Source of the DNA: Picocystis sp. L7
Taxonomy: Eukaryota; Chlorophyta; Picocystophyceae; Picocystales; Picocystaceae
NCBI GenBank assembly: GCA_020975725.1
Contig: QXJR01000017.1
Span: 1 to 64,000, forward strand
Direction: 5' to 3'
Length of the DNA: 64,000 nt
In this document: piece by piece, positions 42,232-51,385 of the stretch
How the letters are laid out: the number at the start of each line of letters is the position of its first letter
Position numbering within the stretch: position 1 is the first letter of the stretch
Made by a program: the position numbers and the translations under genes
The notes under the pieces: generated by a model
Databases searched by the model: none
The model's input: only the letters and a program-made list of their open reading frames with translations
What the model was told of the DNA's origin: nothing

Positions 42232-42780
42232 ATGAACACTTCACTGGTGGGACTGAAAGAAGAGCAAAAGGATCCAGAAGAACTGGGACCCTTGGTACCT
42301 GTGGAATGCTTCCAAAAAGCAGTGGAAAGGATACAAGATGGGGAAGGGAAGCTGGACTACGATGCCGTGAAGCTCCTGGAACAACTGGCGGAAGAATTCG
42401 CCGAAGAATGCCTGCAGATGGGAGGGGCGATGGCCCAGCACAGGGGGAGCAAGAAGATGGAAATCAAAGACGTCATGACGTATCTTGAAAGACAATATCA
42501 CATGAGAGTGCCTGGTTTTGGTCCACCCAACCTTGGCACCTTCCAGAGAAGGAAGGACAATCCCATCCACAGGGAGAGGCTGGCGGCCGTGAGGAGAGCA
42601 TCCGCACAGGACGCAGCGGAAGCCCTGAAAAGGAAAAGGAAAGAAGCTGCGGCTTATGCAGCCCAGAAAGAAGCAGCAGAAGCCAGGGAGAGAAAAGCAG
42701 AAGAAGCAGCTCGGGAAGAGGAAGAGGATGAAGAGAAAAGGGGGTTGAAGGAAGCTAGAGTGGAAGCAAACGCAGAATAG
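42232..42780 (+). CDS. TAF12: TAF12, TFIID/SAGA histone-fold subunit
   Basis: The core product is 182 residues from the ATG at 42232, with the frame open upstream (see preceding entry). Residues 31-100 form an H2B-like histone fold: GKLDYDAVKLLEQLAEEFAE, then KKMEIKDVMTYLERQYHM and the near-invariant VPGFG. TAF12 pairs with TAF4 in TFIID and ADA1 in SAGA. The C-terminal third is an unusual Lys/Ala/Glu-rich long helix. Since upstream sequence in frame is also acidic and protein-like (about 42100-42230), the true N terminus is probably longer. Confidence 0.88.
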   Translation: MNTSLVGLKEEQKDPEELGPLVPVECFQKAVERIQDGEGKLDYDAVKLLEQLAEEFAEECLQMGGAMAQHRGSKKMEIKDVMTYLERQYHMRVPGFGPPNLGTFQRRKDNPIHRERLAAVRRASAQDAAEALKRKRKEAAAYAAQKEAAEARERKAEEAAREEEEDEEKRGLKEARVEANAE

Positions 42781-43424
42781 AAACGGAACGTGCTCCCTCG
42801 ACTTTCATGTTGGAGGCAACCGCATTTGCGAGGTTTGCGCCGCACCAGGTGCTGCAGAGTTTCCTACATGAATGGTATGCGCCCACAAAGTGCAAGGATC
42901 TTCAGGAAGGAAATGTCCTGCCATGTTTTGGCGAACGGTCGATGGACGTCTTGCTTCACTGCCGAGTAATTCGCTCATGTCATGGCCAGTGCGGTCGCAG
43001 GGCCCAGTGATAATCAAGCTTTTGTAGGAAACAAAATACCCTTGCTCTGTGCAGGAAATAACACAGGCCTGGTCTACCTGTTCCAGCTTTGGGGTGTTGG
43101 CGTGCGTGTGACATGTGAGACAACATCACTTTTTTGTCCAACTTACGTCCGCATAATGAAAAGGCATGCTCTTTCCTACAACATCCTTGTGGACCTTTTA
43201 CTTCAAACAGTTGTCTCCAGAAACTGGTGCTCGGATAAAGTCTGCGTTGCTAGGAACCCTGCTGTTTGTGCAAGGCAAGAGGAGGGCTGTGGAGGAAGAA
43301 ATTCTTGTGCAAGGTATTCGCCTTGGGTTGTACCATCATGCATAGGGCCAGAGGAAAGACGATCGTGCGAAGCTGCCGGTTGGGTCCTACAGCAGTTGTA
43401 AGTGAACATCGATCCTCTTACAAT
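42781..43424. other. Convergent intergenic, no gene seen
   Basis: An AT-richer stretch between the TAF12 and RWP-RK stops, probably both 3' untranslated regions. No RNA gene or repeat recognised. Confidence 0.4.
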
Positions 43425-44933
43425 TTAAAAAACTGTGATATCTCCTCCGCCTAGTGCAAAGGGTTTGACCTTGATTTGCTTTCCACATTTGTCACAACGC
43501 CGCATTGTGTCGGGTTTCTTCCACAAGTCTAATGAGCATGATTTGCAGGCTCGTGCATGTTGGCATGGCAAAAATACCATGCGAGGATTTTTAAGATCAA
43601 AGGCCATGTGACAAATGGAGCAAAAGGCAGTGGACTTTGGTGTGGTGGGCTGAGGTGTCGGGGCTGTCTCCTTCTCACGCTTCCCTCTGTCTTCTTGCTT
43701 TCCACAGCATGCTTCTGCTATTTCTGCTAGGCTTGCAAGCGGGTCATGTGCTTCCTCTGCGCCGCCCACATAGCGAGGGTTGGGTTTCCTGCTCCTCTTG
43801 TGCAGGTTGTCCTGGTCTTCGTCTTCCAATGAACCTTTTGCTTTGCTCCCCTTCCTGGAGGAGACAGCACCTGACTTTCTTTTGTTCTTCTTGGGCACTG
43901 TGGATGTATGCTCTGTGTCTTCTGAGGCTGATCCCTCCAAGAAATGTGCAGCTTTCTCACCAGTCTGCTGGCTGTCGTCTTCGGACTCTTTGCTGTCTTC
44001 TTTACCCATGGACGAGGATGTCCTGGAGGTCCCTGCCATGGCGAGGAGCTTTTGATGATCTGTCCCTGTGCCCCAGCTGTCCAATTTGATCCCTGCCTGC
44101 ATAGCCATGCGTTTAGCTTTGTGATGTGCCTTGGAGAATGCCTGCTGTAGCTTCTTCGTGGATTCATCCAGGTCCAGCATTTGGCAAGATTCCATGGCCT
44201 TCTTCTGGGCCTCCAGCTCCTCCACGGACTTGACAGGTGCCTTATCAGGATCTCCAGGCACAATGCCCAACTTGACGTTATGAATGAGACGGTCCAAGCT
44301 TTTGATTTTCCTGAAGGGCCACCTCATGATCCCGAATTTACGACATTGGCGTTTCAGAACGGTGAGCCCGATGCCCAGCTTCCGGCAGGCCATTTCGCTT
44401 GGCATGTGAAAGCATGCTGCCAGTTCCTCCAGCGTGATCTCGGACGCGGGCCTACCGCCCGGCTGGGATGGATCCGCGACGAGATCATTTTGGTTGTTTC
44501 TGTGCACAGGATCGTTGAGGTCCAACAAGGGAGCTTTCCCGTTCGAACCCACCCTGGCCTGCACATCTTCGATGCTTTTGGGCGGATGTTGGGTGGTGAC
44601 TTCTCCGGTCAGGGGCTTGAACGACGCGGTTTGTTTCCTGGGTGGTGGAAAGGTGAGTGTATCTTTTTCCAGGGTCGCCTTGCGCAGCTGGTCTTGGAGC
44701 ACTTTCCAGTCCGAGGTTGCTACGGGAGGTGTTTGCGGTGCTGGATCTGGCTTATTTCCTCTCTCTTGAAGGCTCACCTTCAGGCCGTTCTCTCCCTCTT
44801 TCACGGGTGCCTGTTCGGGTGCTTGGGGTTTCTTCTGGTCGCTGACACGTGTCTCGTTGTAGACCTCTGCGTGCTTCTCGAGGGCTTCCTCGCCAGTCGA
44901 TCCCTTCTCTTGGTCCTTGCAAGCGGTTTCCAT
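43425..44933 (-). CDS. RWP-RK transcription factor with C-terminal RING finger
   Basis: The ATG at 44933 gives 502 residues. The open frame upstream to 45839 is Pro/Ser/Arg-rich by composition and is not used. The RWP-RK domain spans about 165-217 (ITLEELAACFHMPSEMACRK, then KRQCRKFGIMRWPFRKIKSLD). RWP-RK proteins control nitrogen responses, gametogenesis and mating type in plants and green algae. Residues 434-502 hold C-x2-C-x14-C-x-H-x3-C-x2-C-x14-C-x2-C, a RING-HC pattern (FCSICHMAFDL, LPCQHARACKSC, CDKCGKQIK), suggesting E3 ubiquitin ligase activity. Between them are Ser-, Lys- and acid-rich stretches, including nuclear-localisation-like KKNKRKS. There is no PB1 domain, so it is not NLP-type. 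Confidence 0.92.
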   Translation of the reverse strand: METACKDQEKGSTGEEALEKHAEVYNETRVSDQKKPQAPEQAPVKEGENGLKVSLQERGNKPDPAPQTPPVATSDWKVLQDQLRKATLEKDTLTFPPPRKQTASFKPLTGEVTTQHPPKSIEDVQARVGSNGKAPLLDLNDPVHRNNQNDLVADPSQPGGRPASEITLEELAACFHMPSEMACRKLGIGLTVLKRQCRKFGIMRWPFRKIKSLDRLIHNVKLGIVPGDPDKAPVKSVEELEAQKKAMESCQMLDLDESTKKLQQAFSKAHHKAKRMAMQAGIKLDSWGTGTDHQKLLAMAGTSRTSSSMGKEDSKESEDDSQQTGEKAAHFLEGSASEDTEHTSTVPKKNKRKSGAVSSRKGSKAKGSLEDEDQDNLHKRSRKPNPRYVGGAEEAHDPLASLAEIAEACCGKQEDRGKREKETAPTPQPTTPKSTAFCSICHMAFDLKNPRMVFLPCQHARACKSCSLDLWKKPDTMRRCDKCGKQIKVKPFALGGGDITVF

Positions 44934-46202
44934 GCTACGAACGCGCCCTTCGTTCGGAGTCGTTCCACGTCCACACCTGTCCTTTGGGACCCCGCTGAAC
45001 CGCCTCGGATCTGGGCAATCCCTCGCGAGGGTCTGTTTCCGGGACAGGGTCGCGACCTGAATCGCCTTCCTTCCGCCCGATGCGCCTTTCCTCGTGCACC
45101 TCGGCTCGTGGACGTCTCTCGAGCTCGTGCGGTTGGTCAGGGTCGCCTTCGTTTGCGCCTTTTTTCGGACGTGTGCGATGGCTTGGCTCTCGTCTCTCAA
45201 CCTTCTCCTGGAGCCTCCTGCACCCGTGCTTGTGGGGGGGACGCAGGGGGGAGGGGCAGGGCGACCCCAGCACCCCGTCCGGACCTCTGCGGTAGATGTC
45301 CGGGGCGACCCCGAACGCGGTGAATACGCCCGGGGACGGGGGGGAGCGAGCGCGTGGTCCGCAGAGGAGGGGGGGGGCATGCACCAGGGTCCCTGGGACG
45401 GTGCAGGCGAGAGGGGGTGGAGGGGGCGTGTCGGCTGGGTTTCCCGGACGGATGGGGTCCTCGAAACACAGACCGTCGAGGAATCGCATGGGGGGAGGGT
45501 TTGGGAGGTGGACAGGCTGGACGACTGGAGGTGGGAGACCCGAGGGGAATAATGGGGGAAAGGTAGGAGACGTAGTCCTCGACCCCGCCACGCCACCGGA
45601 TGGACCAATGTGGCTGGAACGGGGTGGCGAAACCCCGAGGGGGCGTGGAGTAGGCAGGACAGATGTTCCAAGATAGAAACCGAATCGATCCATCCCGTCC
45701 CAGGGTGTGTCCAAACCTGTGGACCATCCGTGCAGAGCTGGCCAACCAGAAACAGTTGGTCCCGAAATGGATGACGACGAAGCCCCTGGGGCGCATCCGT
45801 GACACGGGACAGAACAGCCTGTCCAGCAGCCCTGGCCAACGAAGGAGTGGAACAGCCCGGGACGAGGAACGCTGCACCTTGCCATGATTAGCCGAGCGAA
45901 CCAGCAGCAGCCCTCCTGGGACGAAGAGGTCCAAGGTGTTCCATTTCCATCCCATGACACGGAAGCGGATGCGGCGCTGGAAACAGCAATGGCATAGGCA
46001 AGCGTAACGGCAAGGACCCCATTTATTGAACAACTACAACACGAGACGAGTCAAGGCTCGTGACGGGGTTCAAACGACCCGCGGAAATTACCTGGCATGT
46101 GCCCATCCACAAAACAGAAACATCGCACATGCGGCTTACTTGGCCTACAAACATACAAATACACAATCATATGGACATCGATGGGAAGTCGGTGGATCCA
46201 GG
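44934..46202. other. Upstream of RWP-RK gene, GC-rich, no supported gene
   Basis: A 1.27 kb stretch with G- and C-runs and frames open on both strands. A short plus-strand frame (45803-45996) looks mildly protein-like but has no homology that I recognise. The region probably holds the RWP-RK promoter and, at its right end, the 3' flank of the next gene. Confidence 0.4.
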
Positions 46203-46856
46203 TCACATTTTCGGAAATTGGGGATAGACCGTTTCCAAGACCGTGAAGATGAGCCTAGCCCTCTCTGCGACGATGCAAGCCCGTTCGGCATACCCGAAGC
46301 TGGTCATCTGCACCAGTTGTAGCCTTTCGATCGGGTACCAGACCATTCCTTTCTTGAAGTAAGCATCTACGATTGCTTGTACGAAATCCGACCAGCTTAC
46401 GACCGTTTCTTCTGTGACAGGTTCTCCAACGCCCCATCGCTTGACCGTTCTCTTGGGTGCTTTGTCGATGGTCAAGGCCACGAGGGAGGCCCAGAGCACG
46501 CATTCCCGGTCGCCATCGTCTTCGTTTCCTTCTCTGTCCAGCTGCAGCTGCTCGGTCAGTCCGACCTCGCTTTGTCCGCACTCGTAGGCGAGCAAGGCTG
46601 CCTGCACGAACTCCTGCAGCGCGTTCGCATAGCTGGTCCTGGCGTTGCCTGGATCCTGCACCATCCAGTACCGTTCTCGCAAAGCACTGGCATGTCCTTT
46701 GGAGGACACCTGCGACCTCCCGTCTCCTACCGAACGCGTCCGTTTCCACCCCTTCCTTTCCCTTCGGAAGGCGTCTGGCGCGTTCCCAAACGCGCGCGAC
46801 GCGACGCGCACGGCCATCGTCGGTCGATTCGAGAACTGAACTACGTTCCAGTTCAT
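46203..46856 (-). CDS. Conserved plant/algal-type protein of unknown function
   Basis: The product is 217 residues from the ATG at 46856, or 204 from the ATG at 46817. The N terminus (to about residue 50) is basic with Arg, Ala and Ser and looks like an organelle targeting peptide. The rest is a single alpha-helical-looking domain with RYWMVQDPGNARTSYANALQ (near 59) and WYPIERLQLVQMTSFG. From memory this resembles a conserved plastid protein of land plants without known function, but I cannot verify that. It is divergent from ARL2. Confidence 0.68.
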   Translation of the reverse strand: MNWNVVQFSNRPTMAVRVASRAFGNAPDAFRRERKGWKRTRSVGDGRSQVSSKGHASALRERYWMVQDPGNARTSYANALQEFVQAALLAYECGQSEVGLTEQLQLDREGNEDDGDRECVLWASLVALTIDKAPKRTVKRWGVGEPVTEETVVSWSDFVQAIVDAYFKKGMVWYPIERLQLVQMTSFGYAERACIVAERARLIFTVLETVYPQFPKM

Positions 46857-47431
46857 CCTGGTCTGCCTTCGTGGTTCTCCCCTTTCATTCCTTTCCTTTC
46901 CTTTCCTTCGATTGGGGTCTTCCCCCTTCATGGTTCCCATTCTCCATCCAACGTTTCGGAGGTGGTGTCCTGGGCCGATGGAGACGATGGCGGGAACCTC
47001 GGATCGAAGGGAAAGGTTCCCCTCAATGGGTAGAAATTTCGGTGGAAAGGGAAAACCGGACGGGTTCAGTCCCGATCGATCCTTTTCAATCGCACGGGTT
47101 CGAAGGTGGGTGTCGAACGCGAAATCCAAGGGACAGGTCGACGTCCATGGACGACGGCGTCGCGACGCCTCCGCGTGCCAGCTGTTCCCACACGTGCGCC
47201 TCTCCTCCCATGCCGATCCGTGGATGCGCCCACGTGCGATCCAAACCGTCCATGCCTCCCACACCCACCGCCACGCCTCCACCTGCAATCGGCGAGGAGG
47301 AATCCCCCGGAAGAGATCCACCGTCCTCGACGGGTGTGGTGCGTTCCTGCTCGATGGTCGCGGACGGTGCTGGACGCGACGCACTTTCGATTCTCTCGCG
47401 CGAAGCTCGGCCGCCACGTCGCCAATTCGAG
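46857..47431. promoter_or_regulatory. Divergent promoter region, CCTTT repeat
   Basis: A 575-base spacer between the unknown gene (minus) and ARL2 (plus). It carries a short CTTTC/CCTTT microsatellite (46880-46910). No clear core promoter motif recognised. Confidence 0.35.
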
Positions 47432-48080
47432 ATGGGTCTGCTCACCATCATCAAGAAGGTCAAGGCCAAGGAAAGGGAGATGAGGCTGCTCATGGTGTGC
47501 GTGGCGGAAGGACGAGACCCACGGCCGTCCCACGTGTCGGGAAGAGATCCAAGCTGACCGACGGATGGGACGGACGTGCGTGCGAAACAGTGGATTGGAC
47601 AACGCTGGAAAGACCACGGTGGTGAAACGGATCAATGGAGAAGACATCGCGTCCGTCAGTCCCACCTTGGGATTCAACATCAAGACCATGCAGTACAAGA
47701 GGTACTTGGTCAACCTCTGGGACGTCGGTGGACAGAAGACCATCCGTTCCTACTGGCGAAATTACTACGAAGAGACCGACGGACTCATCTGGGTGGTGGA
47801 CAGTGCAGATCGGAGGAGGATGGAAGATTGCAAGGACGAGCTGCATCGAATCCTCAAGGAAGAGAAGCTCGTAGGCGCCACCCTGCTGGTCTTCGCCAAC
47901 AAGCAGGACATACCCGGTGCACTCACCGTCGAAGAGATAGAGACGGTGCTGGAATTGCCGGCGTTGGTCAACCGACACTGGAAGATCGTGCCTTGCAGTG
48001 CGGTGACAGGGGATGGATTGGGGAACGGATTCGATTACATCGTGTGCGACATTGCGTCTCGCGTGTATCTCTTGGAATAA
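47432..48080 (+). CDS. ARL2: ARL2-type small GTPase
   Basis: Two exons: 47432-47496 and 47591-48080, joined in phase 2 across a 94-base intron (GTGCGT...AACAG). The result is 184 residues, the family's exact length. The join restores [20 protein letters not shown] and then [11 protein letters not shown]. Motifs: P-loop GLDNAGKT, switch I PTLGFNI, WDVGGQ, NKQD and CSAVTG. Gly2 is present, but ARL2 is usually not myristoylated. ARL2 with cofactors assembles tubulin heterodimers and also serves mitochondria. The exon 1 frame is short, which is why only exon 2 is obvious on its own. Confidence 0.95.
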
Positions 48081-48144
48081 ATGGTACGGGATCAGAATGC
48101 CTCGAAAAGGTAGGCGATGGAGGCTGGAAACGGCGGCCAATCCA

Positions 48145-48903
48145 TTACTTCTTGGCGTAGGACACGTTCATGGCGTGCGTGCTGGTGATTTTGAATCCTT
48201 GCAGGCCGGTCATGGCCACGCCCGCTTGCGTGTCTACTTCGAACTCTACGAATGCTATTCCTGGTTTGTTGGGCACCATGCGCACCTCCTTGTATCCAGG
48301 GAACTGTTGGAACAACATAGCCAACATCATGTCCGTGGTTCCTTCCGGCAGGTTCTGAACGAACAAGATGTTGTGGGGTTCGTTCACCACGTCCATTTCC
48401 GATTGTTTCTTCTTCTCTTGTTCTTCTTTGTCCGTTTCGATCTCCTCCTTCTTTCGCAGCGCACGCTCCGCTTGTTCCCTTCTCACCTGTTCCTTCTCCT
48501 GTTCCCGCTTCTTCATCATCTCTTCCTTGTTCCGAGCCACGAACGTCCCTTCCAGCTTGGCCACAGCGTCGGACTTGGTCTTGGCGTACTGGATGCGCAT
48601 CGGTTTCCCATAGAACGCGAATCCATCCAGCGCTTTCAACGCCGTGCTGGCGCTCGCCACGTCTTCGAACACGATCCACGCCTGTCCGCGCAATCGGAAC
48701 GTCTTCAAGCACACCACGTCCAGGATCCTTCCGAACTCCGAAAACACCGCGTAGAGCGCCTTCCGCAGGTCTGCACGCGCGTCAGCCTGCGTCCTTCATC
48801 GCGCGTCCAATCCGTGCGCCACCTCGACATCACCTTCTTTCTTCAGCTTCTCCTGCAGGTTCTGCACGTACAGCGTCTGGTTCGGCGGCACGTCCACCTC
48901 CAT
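48145..48903 (-). CDS. U1A/U2B''-type spliceosomal protein, two RRMs
   Basis: Two exons: 48834-48903 and 48145-48770, joined in phase 1 across a 63-base intron (GTGATG...GTGCAG). The result is 231 residues. The first exon supplies VPPNQTLYVQNLQEKLKKE (RNP2) and the splice gives EDLRKALYAVFSEFGRILDV. RRM1 continues with RGQAWIVFEDVASASTALKA and the U1A/U2B'' hallmark KPMRIQYAKT. A charged coiled stretch (about 100-150) leads to RRM2, beginning NILFVQNLPEGTTDMMLAML. U1A binds U1 snRNA and U2B'' binds U2; many algae and insects have one protein for both, and I cannot separate them here. Confidence 0.94.
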
Positions 48904-49216
48904 GACGCGCAGCAAGCTTCTGCACTTCGACCAGCCGCCACGCCTACGTCGTCGGCGATGGAATCCGTCTTTGCCGGTGTGAAAGGATATGGAAGGGGAT
49001 GCCCACCATGGGACGGATCCAACCGTCCATTCGCACAGTGCTGGAGACAAGGACATGAAATCCAACGGCACAAGACCAACCAGGGTGGTACAAGGATCGA
49101 GGGGAAACGGGTGGATGTGCACAGGCCGGAGACGTGGACCCAAGAGATGCGAGTGGAAGGAATACATAGCTGGACGGTCGCCCATGCCAGGGGAGGGATG
49201 GATTGGAAAGGAAGGT
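48904..49216. other. Intergenic, no gene seen
   Basis: A 313-base stretch between two minus-strand genes. It should hold the U1A/U2B'' promoter. Nothing recognised. Confidence 0.35.
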
Positions 49217-50044
49217 TCAGAGACGAGAACGCGGGGAAGAGGAGGGAGCAAGGGAAGACTTGCCGGCGATGAAACGCTTCATGCGCTCAAAGTCCGCCGG
49301 TTGCATCTTTCGATACTCCACCCAAGCCTCTCGACGTTCCATCGCACGCCCTTGGGCCAAGCTCATGCCTAGGCCGGCATTGAGAACTCTCTTGTACCCC
49401 CTCACCACATGTGGCTGATTCCTGCAGATGGAAGTAGCAACACTCATGGCCCGCTCCATGAGCTTGTCAGGTACCACCACCTCGCTCACCAGACCCCATG
49501 CTTCCGCAGTCCGAGCCCCAATCTTTTCTGCGGTAAAGGAAAACCAGCGCGCTCGATTGGCACCCACCAACCTAGGCAGCTTCTGCGATAGTCCCCAAGA
49601 AGGCATGATCCCAAACTTGCAATGGGTGTCCATGAAAAAGGCGGTCTCTGACGCGATCAATATGTCGCAGCCCAGTGCAATCTCCAATCCTCCGGTGATG
49701 CAGGCACCGTTCACAGCACCCACGATAGGCACCTCGCACTTCTCCATCTGATGAAGCACGTCGTTGCGAAGGTCGTTCTCGTCCCCTTTGAACACCTTCT
49801 GCGCTGCAGTGAGGTCGATCCCGGCCGAAAACGCGTCTCCAGCTCCCGTGAGCACCACCACGTCGACGGTGGTGTCCTGGGCCAGGTTCCGAAACGCGTC
49901 GGCCAGTGCACACAGCATCTCGTACGTGAGCGCATTCCTCGCCTGTGGCCTGCGTATGGTCACCACGGCTACTTTTCTCCCTTCTCCCTCCTCCACACGC
50001 ACGTCCACGCGCGCATGCGGTGCTGTCGATGCGACCATCGGCAT
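49217..50044 (-). CDS. Peroxisomal enoyl-CoA hydratase (plant ECHIA-like)
   Basis: The ATG at 50044 gives 275 residues, the usual family length. The frame continues upstream but without homology. The crotonase fold is complete: RRPQARNALTYEML, AGDAFSAGIDL (oxyanion-hole strand), NGACITGGLEIALGCDILIA with the first catalytic Glu, then HCKFGIMPSWGLSQKLPRL. The second catalytic Glu of rat mitochondrial hydratase is replaced here by His, but the DTHCKFGIMPSWGLSQ pattern is that of plant peroxisomal members. The C terminus is SRL, a canonical peroxisomal targeting signal. A role in fatty-acid beta-oxidation is likely, though the altered residue leaves the exact reaction open. Confidence 0.93.
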   Translation of the reverse strand: MPMVASTAPHARVDVRVEEGEGRKVAVVTIRRPQARNALTYEMLCALADAFRNLAQDTTVDVVVLTGAGDAFSAGIDLTAAQKVFKGDENDLRNDVLHQMEKCEVPIVGAVNGACITGGLEIALGCDILIASETAFFMDTHCKFGIMPSWGLSQKLPRLVGANRARWFSFTAEKIGARTAEAWGLVSEVVVPDKLMERAMSVATSICRNQPHVVRGYKRVLNAGLGMSLAQGRAMERREAWVEYRKMQPADFERMKRFIAGKSSLAPSSSPRSRL

Positions 50045-51385
50045 CGCCACTGTCCTCCAGCCTCGTGTGGGACTGTGGTGTTCCGACACGAAAGGGGAAT
50101 CCACACACCCAAGTGTCGAAAAGTGGAGGTGGAGGATCCGCTGCGAGGAGTTTCTTCTCCACGTTGCTGGTGGTGGAGGTCGTCCTGCCAACCTGGTAGG
50201 CCGCACGTTTCCACGGTGGTGTTGGAGGCCAAGACCTATCCACAATGCCGAGGAAGCGCGGTGGCGGCCGATGCGACCAAGAGGAACACGCGCTCCACAG
50301 ATAGGATGCACTCTTTCTCTCACCTCGCTCCCACAAGCTTCCGAGCTCCGAACCACCGATGACCCGCATGGAGCCGGGTCCTCCTATGTTGGTCGGCAAC
50401 CTAGCGAAAGTACAGCAAATCTCAACAAACGGAGGACATGGGTACAAGTGTCAAACCTTGGTAAGTCCAAGGTCTCGCAATGCGAGGTATTGGTGGGGGT
50501 TGCAAGACGAGGAGCGTACACGGGAGACGCGATTGAGCTCGTCCACCCGGCCTTTTAACCTCCATGTGTGCTTTCGGCGAATGTCCCTTTCCACGCGCCA
50601 AGGCCACGGGTTGAATGCAATGGTGCTTTCCCGTCCTTGTGATTCACGTATGAGGCAAGCTTAGGTGCAACACTTGTTGATGAATATCCGAATGTTGTGT
50701 CATATCCTCGTCAAAGGCATAGGCAAAATGGTTCACCCTCTCATCTTGGGAGGCCGCGGAGCTCCACAACGCACAAGCTATATGTGGGCGAAGTGGTGCA
50801 TGGTTGCGAAGCGTGCATTGCTTCTTGCTTCATCGACCCGAGTACCGTGTCCCTATTGATGGTACAAGGATCGTTCTCTAAAGCGTTGCCAGTTGCTCCA
50901 ACGGTTGACTTCCACTTCACCATGCGTTTGCATCGCGGAGAATTCAAGCACATGGAGCGGCTTCTCAAGAAGGAATCGTGCATCGTACACCACTTTCCAC
51001 CTATCCCGTGTCCCTTGGGTATTTAGAAAGCAAGATATAGTGTTCGCCACTCGAACAATTCCGTCTTGCCTGTGTTTTTCGTCGTTTGGAAACCATGGGA
51101 ATGCGTTTGTGCCTCATCTAGAACGACGGACATGGTTCCCACCATGTGTCGTTTCATCGTGCAGACGCACCGGGCTCGTCGTCCCTCTTGCAAACGTGCA
51201 TCAGATGCTTCGCAAAGCTTTCCACCGTGTCCACGCGTGCTGCCATCCATCCGTGCATGCACCCCATGGGAGGTTGCCTCGAAGGTGGAGCTTGGGCATG
51301 GAGACGTTCCACTTTTGACGCAAAGGAGAGCAAGGGGCGAAGTTAAGTGCCAAGTTTACGTGCTTCGTGCGCCATTTTTGAGGCG
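50045..51385. other. Divergent spacer, AT-richer island
   Basis: A 1.34 kb stretch between the enoyl-CoA hydratase (minus) and MLH1 (plus). Bases 50,500 to 51,060 are AT-richer and resemble the left third of the window in composition. Short frames on both strands have no recognisable domain. Confidence 0.4.

Noticed and set aside
44935-45960. Upstream extension of the RWP-RK frame and other GC-rich frames
   Set aside because: No conserved sequence before the ATG at 44933. The extension is Pro/Ser/Arg-rich and is better seen as promoter or leader.
45803-45996. Short plus-strand ORF with a Gln/Pro/Trp-rich product
   Set aside because: Its composition is protein-like, but there is no homology, no clear start and no splice partner.
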